Position numbers and translations under genes: made by a program. The notes under the pieces were generated by a model. It saw only the letters and a list, made by a program, of their open reading frames with translations, did no database searches and was not told the DNA's origin. A DNA stretch of 64,000 nucleotides from Orobanche coerulescens (taxonomy: Eukaryota; Streptophyta; Magnoliopsida; Lamiales; Orobanchaceae): the NCBI GenBank assembly GCA_033398695.1, contig CM065804.1:8355001-8419000 (forward strand), read 5' to 3'. This document shows positions 12,101-22,085 of this stretch, one piece after another; position 1 is the first letter of the stretch; each line of letters opens with the position of its first letter.

Positions 12101-14781
12101 TAAGTTGGTATGGAAAAGTTCATTTGAAGATTCAGCAACTTGAACCAGATCTATGCAGTTAAAAGCCACAATATTCAATCACCTTGAACAACCCACTAAT
12201 ATATTTCATTCATGCCTATGATATCTTTTCCAACCAAAATAACAATTGACAGACACCAAATATTGATCTTTAAAAGCTATGAATGGCAAGATATTTATTT
12301 AGAGATCCAGTATGTACAAAACATTCTTACTTCTTAATGATTCAAAAAAAAAAAAAAATCTTTAAGGCTACGGATAGTCGAGTGGCAGAATTCAACAAGA
12401 CCATAGATTACTAAATACCAACTTAACAAATTCTATTGCATATTAGACTATTTAGAATCTAGCCCTCCCACAGGAACTTTTTTACCCCATAATTCTTTAT
12501 CTCCCCTTTTATTCTTCGTTTTCTTATACAGTAACATTACAGAATGTAAAACCCAAAGCCACGGCACTAAGGCAAATAAGTAATTATACACATCGGGCCC
12601 CCATAGGTTTGCAATCTGTATCACTAAGTCTTTTTATTATGTCTTTGTGTAGCCTTTGATGCTTTTGCTTGAGAAGAAAAGGCCAATTACACTAAGAAAC
12701 AACATTGAATCTCGTTTGCGAATGAATATCCTTCTAACTTGTAGTAGATAATCGCCGTTATACTACCATCTATTGCACATAAAACAATGAAATATTACTC
12801 ATTGACATAGCCTGTATGCGTCAAGATCCATACAAAATTTGATGTAAATGATTCTAGATACTGTATGTTCTACCAAAACATAATGAAGGATGAGGCTTTA
12901 TAGTTAATGCAAGTGCTGCAGTAAAAGCTAGAAGACCGACCACAAAATTCAAGATTACAAACCTCTGAAAAAGTTCCGGTTAATTTGTTTAAGAGAGTTG
13001 ATTTCCCTACTGAAGGAAAACCCACAAGGCCAACTCTCGAATCACCACTTTTCGTAACATCAAAACCTTCTCCAGTACCACCTCCCTTAGATGCTGGTGT
13101 GAGAATTTCCCTCCGAAGTTTAGCAAGTTTAGCCTAAGACAAATCAATCAACCATAGAAAGCAATTAGCACGCCGAAAATTCATCACCTCCGTTTTATAG
13201 TTTTAGATCTTCAAAGTGATTGAAAGTTCACAAAGATACTCAGGTGTACGTGTACCCAGGAAAAGGGTTGATGAGTAAGCATATTTATAGGAAAATGAAC
13301 GATGTACACTTGCATCAGATGATACAAAAGATTATCAAATTACTCAATTCAAGACCCATAAAGCATATAATACGGATCACCTATTAAAATTCAACTTGTC
13401 ATCCAAAGATGAAAAGTAAAATCACAAATGCATACTACACATTCAACTAACATGATTCACGACAAATAGTGTTCCACAGAATGAACGGAAGGAGAGACGT
13501 AATTTCCACATTTTCTTACTTTGCAGCTGAAGACATAGACTTGTTTCCTCATAGAACACTCTACAACTTAGCTATTTCTAATTCTTTCACTAACAACTAC
13601 ATAGGGAACAGGATTTTGTCCTCTTATTGGACGGGAACAAATTCGACGGTTATTAAAGTCTAAGAAGCGGTCGTTGTTTGCAGAAGATATTTTTTAAGTA
13701 GCCAAGATTAAACACAATGATCAAATAGAGAGGTGAAAGACTAGCATTACAGGAAATGGAAAGTAAAATGTATGCAACTTGTCACCGGTGTACTTTCATC
13801 TACTAATAGACAAGCATGATGAGGTGTACCTTCAGCAAGCCCAGATGATGGGCTGTCGCTTTGTTTTTCTGAGTTCTTGCCATCTGTAACAGGAAAGAGA
13901 AAGGGAAACAGACATTGTTAGTACCAAACCAATTAGCAGTAAATCAAGTAAAGTAGGAAATCATAGAAGAAACAAACTACCCAATATATAAATTAAAACA
14001 GCGTGAAGTTATACTGAATCTTTCCTAATATATACATATGTTACTACGAAAAACATCATAAAATCATAAAAGATAAAAAATAAACTCATTTCTATTACAC
14101 TATTGTAAAACGAAACCGAAACATAACCCGAATATTTGTTTTTAACAAAACGAAATATTCGGTTTGGTTTCGATTTTATGTGGGGAAACTAGAATAAAAA
14201 AGAATTTCAATGTTAAAATATTTTTATCCATTATTGATAAAAGTATTATGTTGCAATTTCTTTAATTATTAATTAAGGTGATTTGCATTTTGAAATTAGT
14301 CTATTTTGTCTTTTCAAAAGGTAAAAAAACACAAAAAAAAGAAACTGATTGGTTTGGTTCGATTGCGGTTCTAATAACCAGAAAACCGATTTTTCTGCTT
14401 CGTTTCGGTCTTATGCAAGAACTGACTGAACCAACCTGTGACGACAAGAACAGGAATAGGTAAAGCAAGTTCAGAAACACATGAAAAGGGAAATCTTAGC
14501 ATCAACCTCCCTTAAACTGTGGAAATTTAAAAAAAAAAAAAAAATGTTCACTTCTGAATATAATCGAAAACAAATATCCTTTTTCCTCCTAAAAGAAATG
14601 CATACTTGCTCTAAACCCAACATTAACAGAACTAAAGACATCAAACAACCGATCAAATATTCAATCATAATTGCCGCTAAAATATAAGAACACTACTCTT
14701 CCTAACTTAAAAGATTTGATAATTATTTTTGCTCATCACCTCATCTTCGATGTCCTTGATTTTCTGCATAACAGTCGCCAT
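9107..14781 (-). CDS. DRG1: DRG1-type developmentally regulated GTP-binding protein, 10 exons, 367 aa
   Basis: Exons, read on the minus strand: 14781-14740, 13883-13830, 13133-12963, 12084-12013, 11743-11684, 11487-11378, 11099-10800, 10062-9871, 9306-9255 and 9157-9107. All introns are GT-AG, phases agree, and the spliced length is 1,104 nt with no stop. The N-terminus [14 protein letters not shown] and exon 2 form the basic helical region. G1 is GFPSVGKST (exon 3), G3 DLPG (exon 5), G4 NKID and G5 SAH (exons 7-8). The TGS domain runs through RIYTKPKG (exon 8) to the [13 protein letters not shown] end. The [13 protein letters not shown] and [12 protein letters not shown] blocks match the DRG1 rather than the DRG2 branch. 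DRG1 proteins act in the cytosol with a DFRP1 partner in translation on stalled ribosomes. The ATG context (aacaatggc) is good. This is the only gene in the window that looks intact. Confidence 0.95.
10358..10426. repeat. 24-bp foldback hairpin in DRG1 intron 7
   Basis: gcttattatttgtcgtttta... (10358-10381) and its inverted copy (10403-10426) match at 23 of 24 positions around a loop of about 21 bp. It may be the end of a Stowaway-like MITE (a ggaggaagta string follows) or a small hairpin in its own right. It lies within the intron spanning 10799-10063. Confidence 0.6.
14105..14450. repeat. Repeat with inverted structure in DRG1 intron 1
   Basis: aaacgaaaccgaaac and cgaatattt near 14108-14140 are imperfectly inverted at about 14150-14180 (aaatattcggtttggtttcg), with further cggtt/gtttcgg words to 14415. 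It resembles a degraded MITE; family not identified. Confidence 0.35.
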
Positions 14782-16559
14782 TGTTGGTGAATGTGAGTAC
14801 CCCTAAACGTCGTCGTGTCGCAGCAGTAGCAAGGATTCGGAAACCGGAGCTAGCAACTTTTTCGTACACTCCGGGAACTGAAAATGGGAAACGAAAGTGA
14901 GATAAGACACCTTGAGAAAAGAGTTCTATAAGCCCAAATGAATTGTCAGATGGGCCAAGTGGGGGATCCAACTGACTGTCAGAAGCCCAACTGAGTTAGA
15001 TCCAACTGATGGGTTATTAAATGTGATGGATCAAATTTTAATTGGTCATGTGCATCTCCTCCTCTATATTAATTTTGTACCAATTTAACATATATTAAAG
15101 AATAAATGTTTATTTTCTAAGATATTTTCTATTATCCAATCAAATATCATAATTATTACACATTAATTCTTATCGCCACATAATAATCAATTTATTTATA
15201 ATTTAATAGTATTTATAAAATAAAATTAAAATAAAACATATTCTATGGGTACCAAATTTAAAAATATCAGTTAATATATTTTAATTACCATATTTATAGA
15301 ATAAGACACATACATATATTCATACTCAATTTTACTAATTACAATAATTTTAGTAAAATTAATATTTAAATTAAAGTATCTAGAATATATAATTTTCATA
15401 ATTAAATTTTTTTGGACGTTTTGTAATTAAAAAGAACAAAAAGTAATAATAAATATGCAACATTCAGATAAACATATAATGTTTTTATAAAAGATATATA
15501 AGAATATTCTCAATTCAATACATAAGTTCAAATTCTCAACTATTAGTAGAGAATTGTGTCGAGTTATCCAACTCCATAATTGGAGTAGCAAAAATTATAC
15601 GTTTATACGTAACAACTATGAAATTGAATAAAATGTACATTTCCGATAAGCCTCCAATAAAATGAGAGCGAGTATCATTAACCCGGCAACAAAGGTTGTC
15701 CGAAATATTTTCTTAGCAATCCATCGCATCTCTCAGGTATCAATGGTGGTTCTCCGACAGTGGTACTTCATGATAGATATGAATAAAAATATTAGTATCC
15801 TTAATGAGGTTTGAGTATTTATACTCATAAATAGATAAACTATGTATATATCCGTAAATGGATGAGTGTGTACATATTGTCATTCTTATACATATCATAT
15901 ATATTAAATATTATTTTTTATTTATTTGTTGTGTTTTTGCAATATTAGTTGTTCTTGGTGTATACAAAAAAAGATTATAACCATGTTTGGTGATTTGAGG
16001 ATAGTTTGGTTTTTGTTGAGTAATTAGCTAATACGTGATGGCTGGTTTAACTATCTGATTGTATAAGTTATTTGTGTATATGTTTTTCGTACATAAATGA
16101 TAGTAGATAATTATTTGAGTGTGTAAAATGAACAATAAAGATATTAAAATATTTATCTGGTTATTAATTCTAATCAATATGATGAATATATTGAGCAATA
16201 AAATAATATTACAAAGATTTTAATTATTTAAAAATAGTCATGATTCAAATTTTGCAAATAGATTTTTTTCAAATTTTGCAAATAGATAAATATTAACAGT
16301 AGATAAATATTAAATTAGTTGTAAATAAATATGTGTGCAAAATGATAAGTATCTTTTTATGACACGAATATAATTTTTGGTTTTATGACAAATTTGTCAT
16401 TTTGAATCAAATACATAATGATACAAAACGAATTATATATAATGAATAGAAGATGATATTTATGTTCATATTCAATATCCTACACTTATATATTTACTTG
16501 AATCCATAATGTATTGTGGATTTGAGTGCTAAAATATCTAGTACCTTAAGACTAAGTTT
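14782..16559. other. DRG1 5' flank and AT-rich intergenic DNA
   Basis: Sequence just above 14781 should hold the DRG1 5' UTR and promoter on the minus strand; I could not fix a TATA box. From about 15050 to 16550 the sequence is very AT-rich with no supported ORF. An accatgtttggtgatttga string at about 15982-16000 resembles Tourist/Harbinger ends, but no partner was found. Confidence 0.4.
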
Positions 16560-16812
16560 GGATCATCATTATCTTCTCCATCTTTACATCATCTACTATT
16601 CGGTGTAGGTCGAGCTTCAATAAATTTTATGAGATCGCGATAGTTTAGGTAAGTGTATCGTTCATCTTCCACAATCATATTGTGCATGATGATTCAAGCA
16701 ATCATTATTTTTCCCATCATATCACGATCCTAAATAAGACATGGTCGCTTGATAAAAGCGAGACGAGCTTGTAGAACGCCAAATGCATAACATCTTTTGG
16801 GACAGCCTGTTG
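16560..16812 (-). pseudogene. PIF/Harbinger transposase C-terminal remnant
   Basis: Translated on the minus strand, the segment reads HNMIVEDER (about 16659-16690), the well-known C-terminal motif of plant PIF/Harbinger transposases, preceded by an ARLAFIKRP-like block and the CPKRCYAFGVLQ region. Stop codons interrupt the frame and the rest of the gene is absent. Element E inserted directly at its upstream side (16817), so the remnant is older than E. Confidence 0.75.
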
Positions 16813-17230
16813 ATATTGTTGGGTACAAGATCGGATATTGCGCCGTGTTGCGAAAGCGTAAAATAAAATACGGAAATTAAATGACGCACGGATTTATAGA
16901 GGTTCGGCTATAAATGAGCCTACGTCCTCTCTCGGTATCTTTTTCTATAGGTTCAAGATAAAAACCTCTGCACCTCTCTTCTATCGGTCGAGGGATAACC
17001 GTTTACAATCACGTCTTCTATTGGTCCGTGATAAACCACTCGTACTTGTCTTTGTATCGGTCCAAGTCAAACCATTTTCCTTTTCGTAGGACAAGGAATC
17101 AACCTCTCTAGCTTTCTATGGGTACTAGATAAACCTCACTTAGATAGTGATTGCAATTCTAATAATGCCGGATCCTTGATCCTAATAACACCGAATCCAA
17201 TCGTATCTTTTCTTTTACCACTCGTGTATG

Positions 17231-17402
17231 ATTCTTGGACAACTCTTTTGTAACCTCATTCCAATAAATCGAATCTTGATATTGTAATTGATCGAACACT
17301 ATTTGAAAACGGCTCTTCTGCTCATAAACGAAATATTCCAAATGTTCCTGAAAATTCTTGATCTCATTGGACCATTTGTATCTATATGCATCAGGATGTT
17401 TT
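17231..17402 (-). other. Extra segment in one LTR of E, with open reading frame
   Basis: Absent from the sister LTR, where gtgtatgatt joins tttgtgtataac directly (about 20615). On the minus strand it lies in an 84-codon frame (17413-17159) with a plausible protein composition ([18 protein letters not shown]). It may be a captured host-gene fragment, or original sequence deleted from the other LTR. I do not recognise the peptide. Confidence 0.5.
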
Positions 17403-17525
17403 GTGTATAACACTCAATCACTCAATATAAGCTCAATATTACAACAATAATACAATGAATATCAATCTCAGATGAATGTGTAGTATGCTTGAAGTTGTTG
17501 TGTTGAATCAATACCATAGACATGG

Positions 17526-17533
17526 TATTTATA
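17526..17533 (-). promoter_or_regulatory. Element E LTR TATA box
   Basis: The minus strand reads gcctataaatacc. It lies about 40 bp downstream, in the direction of E transcription, of the palindrome array at 17575-17890. Confidence 0.6.
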
Positions 17534-17574
17534 GGCTCCATCATCAAACTCGCCGTTAGCTTCTGCAGACTTGT

Positions 17575-17890
17575 TTACGTACGCTATCCTCTACGTATTA
17601 CGTACGTAAGCTTCATTACGTACGTTAACCTCTACAGGTTACGTACGTTAGCCTAGTCCAGTTTCAGTCCAGTGAGCTTCGTTTCTTTGGTTATGTACGT
17701 TAGCATTGACTTCGTTACGTACGTTAACATTACGTAACTGATGACGTCATATATCCGTTGCATGCTTTTCTAACTTGACTCCTCCAACGTTCACTTGTTT
17801 GAACTCCTTTACGTACGTTATACAACCTCCATTACGTACGTTAGCTTGCCCATATTACGTACGTTAACATACCCTTGTTACGTACGTTAG
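17575..17890 (-). promoter_or_regulatory. Palindrome array (ACGTACGT variant) in element E LTR
   Basis: Copies of TTACGTACGTTA or TTACGTACGCTA begin near 17575, 17598, 17616 and 17639, with further copies to 17890; the clear pitch is 23 bp with one of 18. The core is fully symmetric. The array is upstream of the E TATA box on the minus strand, the same arrangement as in LTR-A and C2. Confidence 0.75.
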
Positions 17891-18023
17891 CTTTGATTTT
17901 ATCCAGCATTTTGCACTTCGTTTTCCTTCGATGTTTGCTTCACCTCTTCGTTGTTTTGTTTTGTTTATCGCCTTTAATCATCAAAACACTTTTAATATAT
18001 GTATGGAACAAAATGTTCCAACA

Positions 18024-18603
18024 ATCTCCCCATTTTTTATGATTACAAAACAAAACTTCGTCAATGGGATTTACCTGCAAAAATACAAATATATGTATAT
18101 GTGTACAGACCAAAGTTTTTCGACTTTGTCCGTTTCGTTAGTTCTTCTCCCATTTATTTTTCGAGTCCTTCTTTCTTTTCTCCTTTTCTTTTATCATTTT
18201 CAAATTTTTCATCGTCTTTTTCGACGTATCCTCATTTTTATTTACTTGTTATTTTCGACTTCTCCTTTTTATAAATGGAGAAAAATCAAGTATTCCTAAC
18301 GACATTATATAAACTCCTTCGTTTTTCCAATTATTTTTGTATGCTTTCGATTTTCTTCGATTTTTCTCCCCCTTTCGAGGTTAATCTCGTTTTCGACTTA
18401 TTTCTCCATTCTCCTATCTCTCCCCCTTTTTGTAATCATCAAAAAATGCGATAGAATACCAATTGAATAAAAATATGCAATAAATCTAAGATCTGCATGA
18501 TACTAATTAAATAAATGCATGAGTAAGATGGAGTTTATACCTGTTTTTCAAAAAAATATACTCCCCCTGAAAGTATTATCTCCCTCTTTGTAAAATATCA
18601 AAA
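18024..18603 (-). other. Element E 3' non-coding region and polypurine tract
   Basis: No coding sequence. Minus-strand aggg-rich stretches (about 18560-18600) and a polypurine tract at 18025-18038 lead into the 3' LTR. In a full SIRE-like element pol, and often an env-like frame, would lie between gag and here. Confidence 0.6.
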
Positions 18604-20144
18604 TTAATTTTTGGGGATCCAACCGATAGTTGATTTTTGTTTCGAGACGTAAACGATATTTGAAATAATTGTTCCTTTAGGAACCCAAATTTTCTTAATT
18701 TTAATCATTCGTCCAGGGCTTTTACAATTTGAAATATGATGCCCAATTTTTAAATACTTTTTGTAATGGGGTATTTTGAAATTAACGGATTCGTTTTTCG
18801 AACGGGTTTTGAATCTTAACCCCTCTTTATTCAAAGTAAATTTTTGAACACCAAGCATTTGTTCAAATTTCTCGTTTCCGCACGAGAATTTCTTTGTCAA
18901 AAATTTAAGCTCGGTTTTAATTTTAGCGAGATCATCCTTCAAAATATTTTCATTTTCAATACACCTTGAATGATCGATTTCAATAAATTTTCCCTTCTCG
19001 ATATTTTGGAATTTTTAATTTCCAAAGATTTAATTTTAGACTTAAGGGATTTGATTTCGGATAAAGCGTTTTGAAAATCCATATGCAGTAATTCAAATGC
19101 ATCAAAAAGTTCATCACGAGAGGATGTACTTACTTGGCTTTCGACGTCGCTATCGTCGAACGAACTTCGGGCCATGAGAGCGAGATTATTCTGATCGATA
19201 AATTCGTCGTCTTCGTCTTCATCGCTCCATGTTGCCACGAAGACCTCCTTTTGGGGTTTAGCACGTCAATATTTAGCGAAGTGGCCTGGTTTTCCACATT
19301 GTCGACAAGAGTTGTCGAATTTCTTCGTTTCGCTCAAGATATCCTTCTTCCTCCGATTTAATAAGGTTTGGAATTTGTTAATATTCTTGGCATAATATGC
19401 CGCTTCTTCGTCGCTTTCTTCCACCGGGATTTCTTCTTTCTTTTTCGACATCTTAGCCCTCATGGCTAATGATCGTTCCTTCGGCTTTGGCTTGACACTT
19501 CGTGATTTTAACACGATCTCATAATTAATTAGCGAACCAACGAGGGCGCTAAAATCGAGCGTATTGAGATCTTTGGATTCCATAATTGCGGTCACGGTGC
19601 CATCCCATTCGCTAGGTAGTGATCGTAAAATTTTCTTGACTTTTTCACTACTATATAATGGTTTTCCGAATGAAGTTAGTCCATTTGTGATAACCGAAAA
19701 TCGGTCGAGCATGTTGGTGATGGACTCGTCACCTTTCATCATGAATAACTCGTAGTCATGGAGATGCATATTGATTTTTGTCTCCTTGACTTGAGTCATC
19801 CCTTCGTGTGTGATTTCTAGAATTTTCCATATTTCTTTCGCACTCTCACACGATGAGATTCGATTGACCTCTTCCGGATTTAAGGCACAAAATAAGAGTT
19901 GAGTAGCCTTACAATTTAGATGGTCATTTTTCCAATCGGCATCGTCGTATTCTTCGAAAGATTTGAGCGTATCGTCGAATTTGAGAGGAATTTTCAGGCC
20001 AAGGCAAATAATCTTCCAAATCTTTTTATCGTAGGCACGAATAAAGATTGACATCTTTTTCTACCATGTCAAATAATTTGAGCCATCAAAGAATGGTGGT
20101 CGGTTGAGAGCAAGGCCTTCGATAGGAGCAAATTGAAATGCCAT
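18604..20144 (-). pseudogene. copia gag of element E (two stops, one frameshift)
   Basis: Gag forms the virus-like particle that packages the RNA. The start ATG is at 20144, followed by NRPPFFDGSNYLTW. An in-frame TAG follows at 20063-20061. The same frame continues through ALNPEEVNRISS and the zinc knuckle CRQCGKPGHFAKY, where the fourth zinc ligand (a cysteine in the family) is replaced by a TGA stop at about 19266. It then continues through an acidic stretch to about 18939, where a frameshift leads into a last frame (18942-18604) with IKKIWVPKG, the segment that normally runs into protease in this clade. Nothing of pol follows. Close to the C2 gag at 36872 and 45263. Confidence 0.9.
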
Positions 20145-20203
20145 TGGATCTTTTTTCTCCTCGGATGTTAAGCCGTGTATTGGAGTACCGCTCCGATACC
20201 AAT

Positions 20204-20692
20204 TGTTGGGTACAAGATCGGATATTGTGCCGTATTGCGGAAGCGTAAAATAAAATATTGAAATTAAATGACGCACGGATTTATAGAGGTTCGGCTATAA
20301 ACGAGCCTACGTCCTCTCTCGGTATCTTTTTCTATAGGTTCAAGATAAAAACCTCTGCACCTCTCTTCTATCGGTCGAGGGATAACCGTTTACAATCACG
20401 TCTTCTATTGGTCCGTGATAAACCACTCGTACTTGTCTTTGTGTCGGTCCAAGTCAAACCGTTTTCCTTTTCGTAGGATAAGGAATCAACCTCTCTAGCT
20501 TTCTATGGGTACTAGATAAACCTCACTTAGATAGCGTTGCGATTCTAATAATGCCGGATATTTGATCCTAATAACACCGAATCCAATCGTATCTTTTCTT
20601 TTACCACTCGTGTATGATTTTGTGTATAACACTCAATCACTCAATGTAAGCTCAATATTACAACAACAATACAATGAATATCAATCTCAGAT
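20204..20692 (-). repeat. Element E 5' LTR (partial, cut by C1)
   Basis: Matches 16817-17470 apart from the extra segment at 17231-17402. Ends abruptly at 20692 where copia C1 begins; the bases cagat (20688-20692) are the predicted C1 target duplication. The remainder should lie beyond the window. Confidence 0.9.
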
Positions 20693-21547
20693 TGTTGGGT
20701 TGTGGGCCAAAATGATTAAAGTATTATGATGGCCCAGTACAATATTTCCCTGCAGCCCACCACTTTAATTGGCCCAGCCCGGATCCAGGAAGCTACCCTT
20801 TATAATTGACCGGATTAATCCTGGCTATGCATTTGGCTCTCTTAATCCCGGCCGTTGGTTTTTATATTTGACCTAATATAAAACCCTCCAGAAACCATAC
20901 CCTTCATTTTGTCTTCCGCCTCCATCCCCTTATCTCTCCCGATTTTGTTTCCCTCTCTCCTCGGTCGTTTCTGTTCTTCCTATATAGAAACCCAATCTGT
21001 TGGCCCGATTTTCTCTCTTCGTTTGTTATTCCGATTCTCCTATAAATATCATTCTCGTGAGAGATAAACACACAACAAAATCGAGAGCCAGTAATTTGTT
21101 TACTTAACCTTCGATTCTTTTTCTCTGTGAAATAAATCGAGTGCTTTGTGACGGAGACTTGTGAGACAAATCTGGAATCTGAGTTTTCTGGGTGGTTTTC
21201 GGTTGAATCCTGCTGTGTGCTACGATTCCTCCTGGTGGTTGCTTCCGGTCCGGTTCTGGGTCCCTTTACTGGTGTTGGCCGCGGGTTCCTTTGAGTCCTG
21301 AACGTGGGTTACTGAGACAGAGGACTGAGCCGGGCTATTCTTCAATAGTGACATCACTTCCGAATCGGTTTCGATTCGTTTGGTTTGCGTTTTCTTTGCT
21401 CACATCTTAATTTCCAGCTTTTTTAATTCATTTTTTAATTAGAAGTTGTGTAATCCCTAATCCCTATCCCGAGTAGATCTGTGTAATAGTTATATTCGTT
21501 ATAATTATTGTAATAATTCGTCACCCGATTTGGACCAATACTCAACA
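20693..21547 (+). repeat. Copia C1 5' LTR, 855 bp
   Basis: Bounded by tgttgggttg and ctcaaca. The same sequence appears at 26291-26346 and 58560-59306. No palindrome array of the TAGCGYRCGCTA kind is present, which makes it a useful contrast to LTR-A, C2, E and the LARD. Confidence 0.93.
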
Positions 21548-22085
21548 TTGGTACCGGAGCTTGGTTCGGATCTGTCTGAATCGGGTCAACCCGGATCGCT
21601 CAGGTATATCGGCTTTACCCTCTTCTTTACTGTTCTTTGTGATATTTTCTTTCGCTCGTTCGTCTTGGTGATATTTTTTGGGCTCACTGTTTTCGTGATA
21701 TTTTGCGACCCACTGTTCTTCGTGATATTATTTTTGGGTTAACTGTCTCGTTACTATACTGTCCTGGTGTTATTGCTTCTGCTGCGTATGTTGTTTGACG
21801 CATTGTTGGTGATATTCTGTGTTTATTACTGCGATATTACTTCGTGTTTATATTGAATCTGGAAATTTTCATAAACGGGTATTAAAACCCTCCTGCCTGG
21901 ACCACTTAAGCGTCCTCGGGTCTTGTAGGGGCCTGGTATTGAATTTTTCGGATTCGTTTAATTTTATTTATCTGTGTGATTTTGTTGGTTACTTTGTGTT
22001 TCTGTGTTTTGATAAAATCAATCGTCTCCTTCTTATTTGTGTTTTTCACAAATTTTCAAAAACTTTGTTCATTTTGAAAATTAAA

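Larger units (their letters stand above)
16817..18023 (-). repeat. Element E 3' LTR
   Basis: Plus-strand termini are tgttgggtac and gttccaaca. Compared with the 5' LTR copy at 20204 it carries an extra stretch of about 170 bp (17231-17402). It contains the acgtacg palindrome array and a minus-strand TATA box. Confidence 0.9.
16817..20692 (-). mobile_element. Element E: minus-strand, gag-only Ty1/copia (SIRE-like) retrotransposon
   Basis: The 3' LTR is 16817-18023, the internal region 18024-20203 and the 5' LTR starts at 20204, cut at 20692 by copia C1. On the minus strand the primer site TGGTATCGGAGC (rc of 20190-20201) fits initiator Met-tRNA, and a polypurine tract aaaaaatggggaga precedes the 3' LTR (18025-18038). 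The internal region is only about 2.2 kb: gag is present, but protease, integrase, RT and RNase H are all missing. The gag is clearly related to that of C2. The five bases before 16817 are gatat, the predicted target duplication; its partner lies beyond the window. Confidence 0.9.

Noticed and set aside
15964..16560. Tourist-like MITE from the accatgtttggtgatttga string
   Set aside because: No inverted partner or target duplication could be found.
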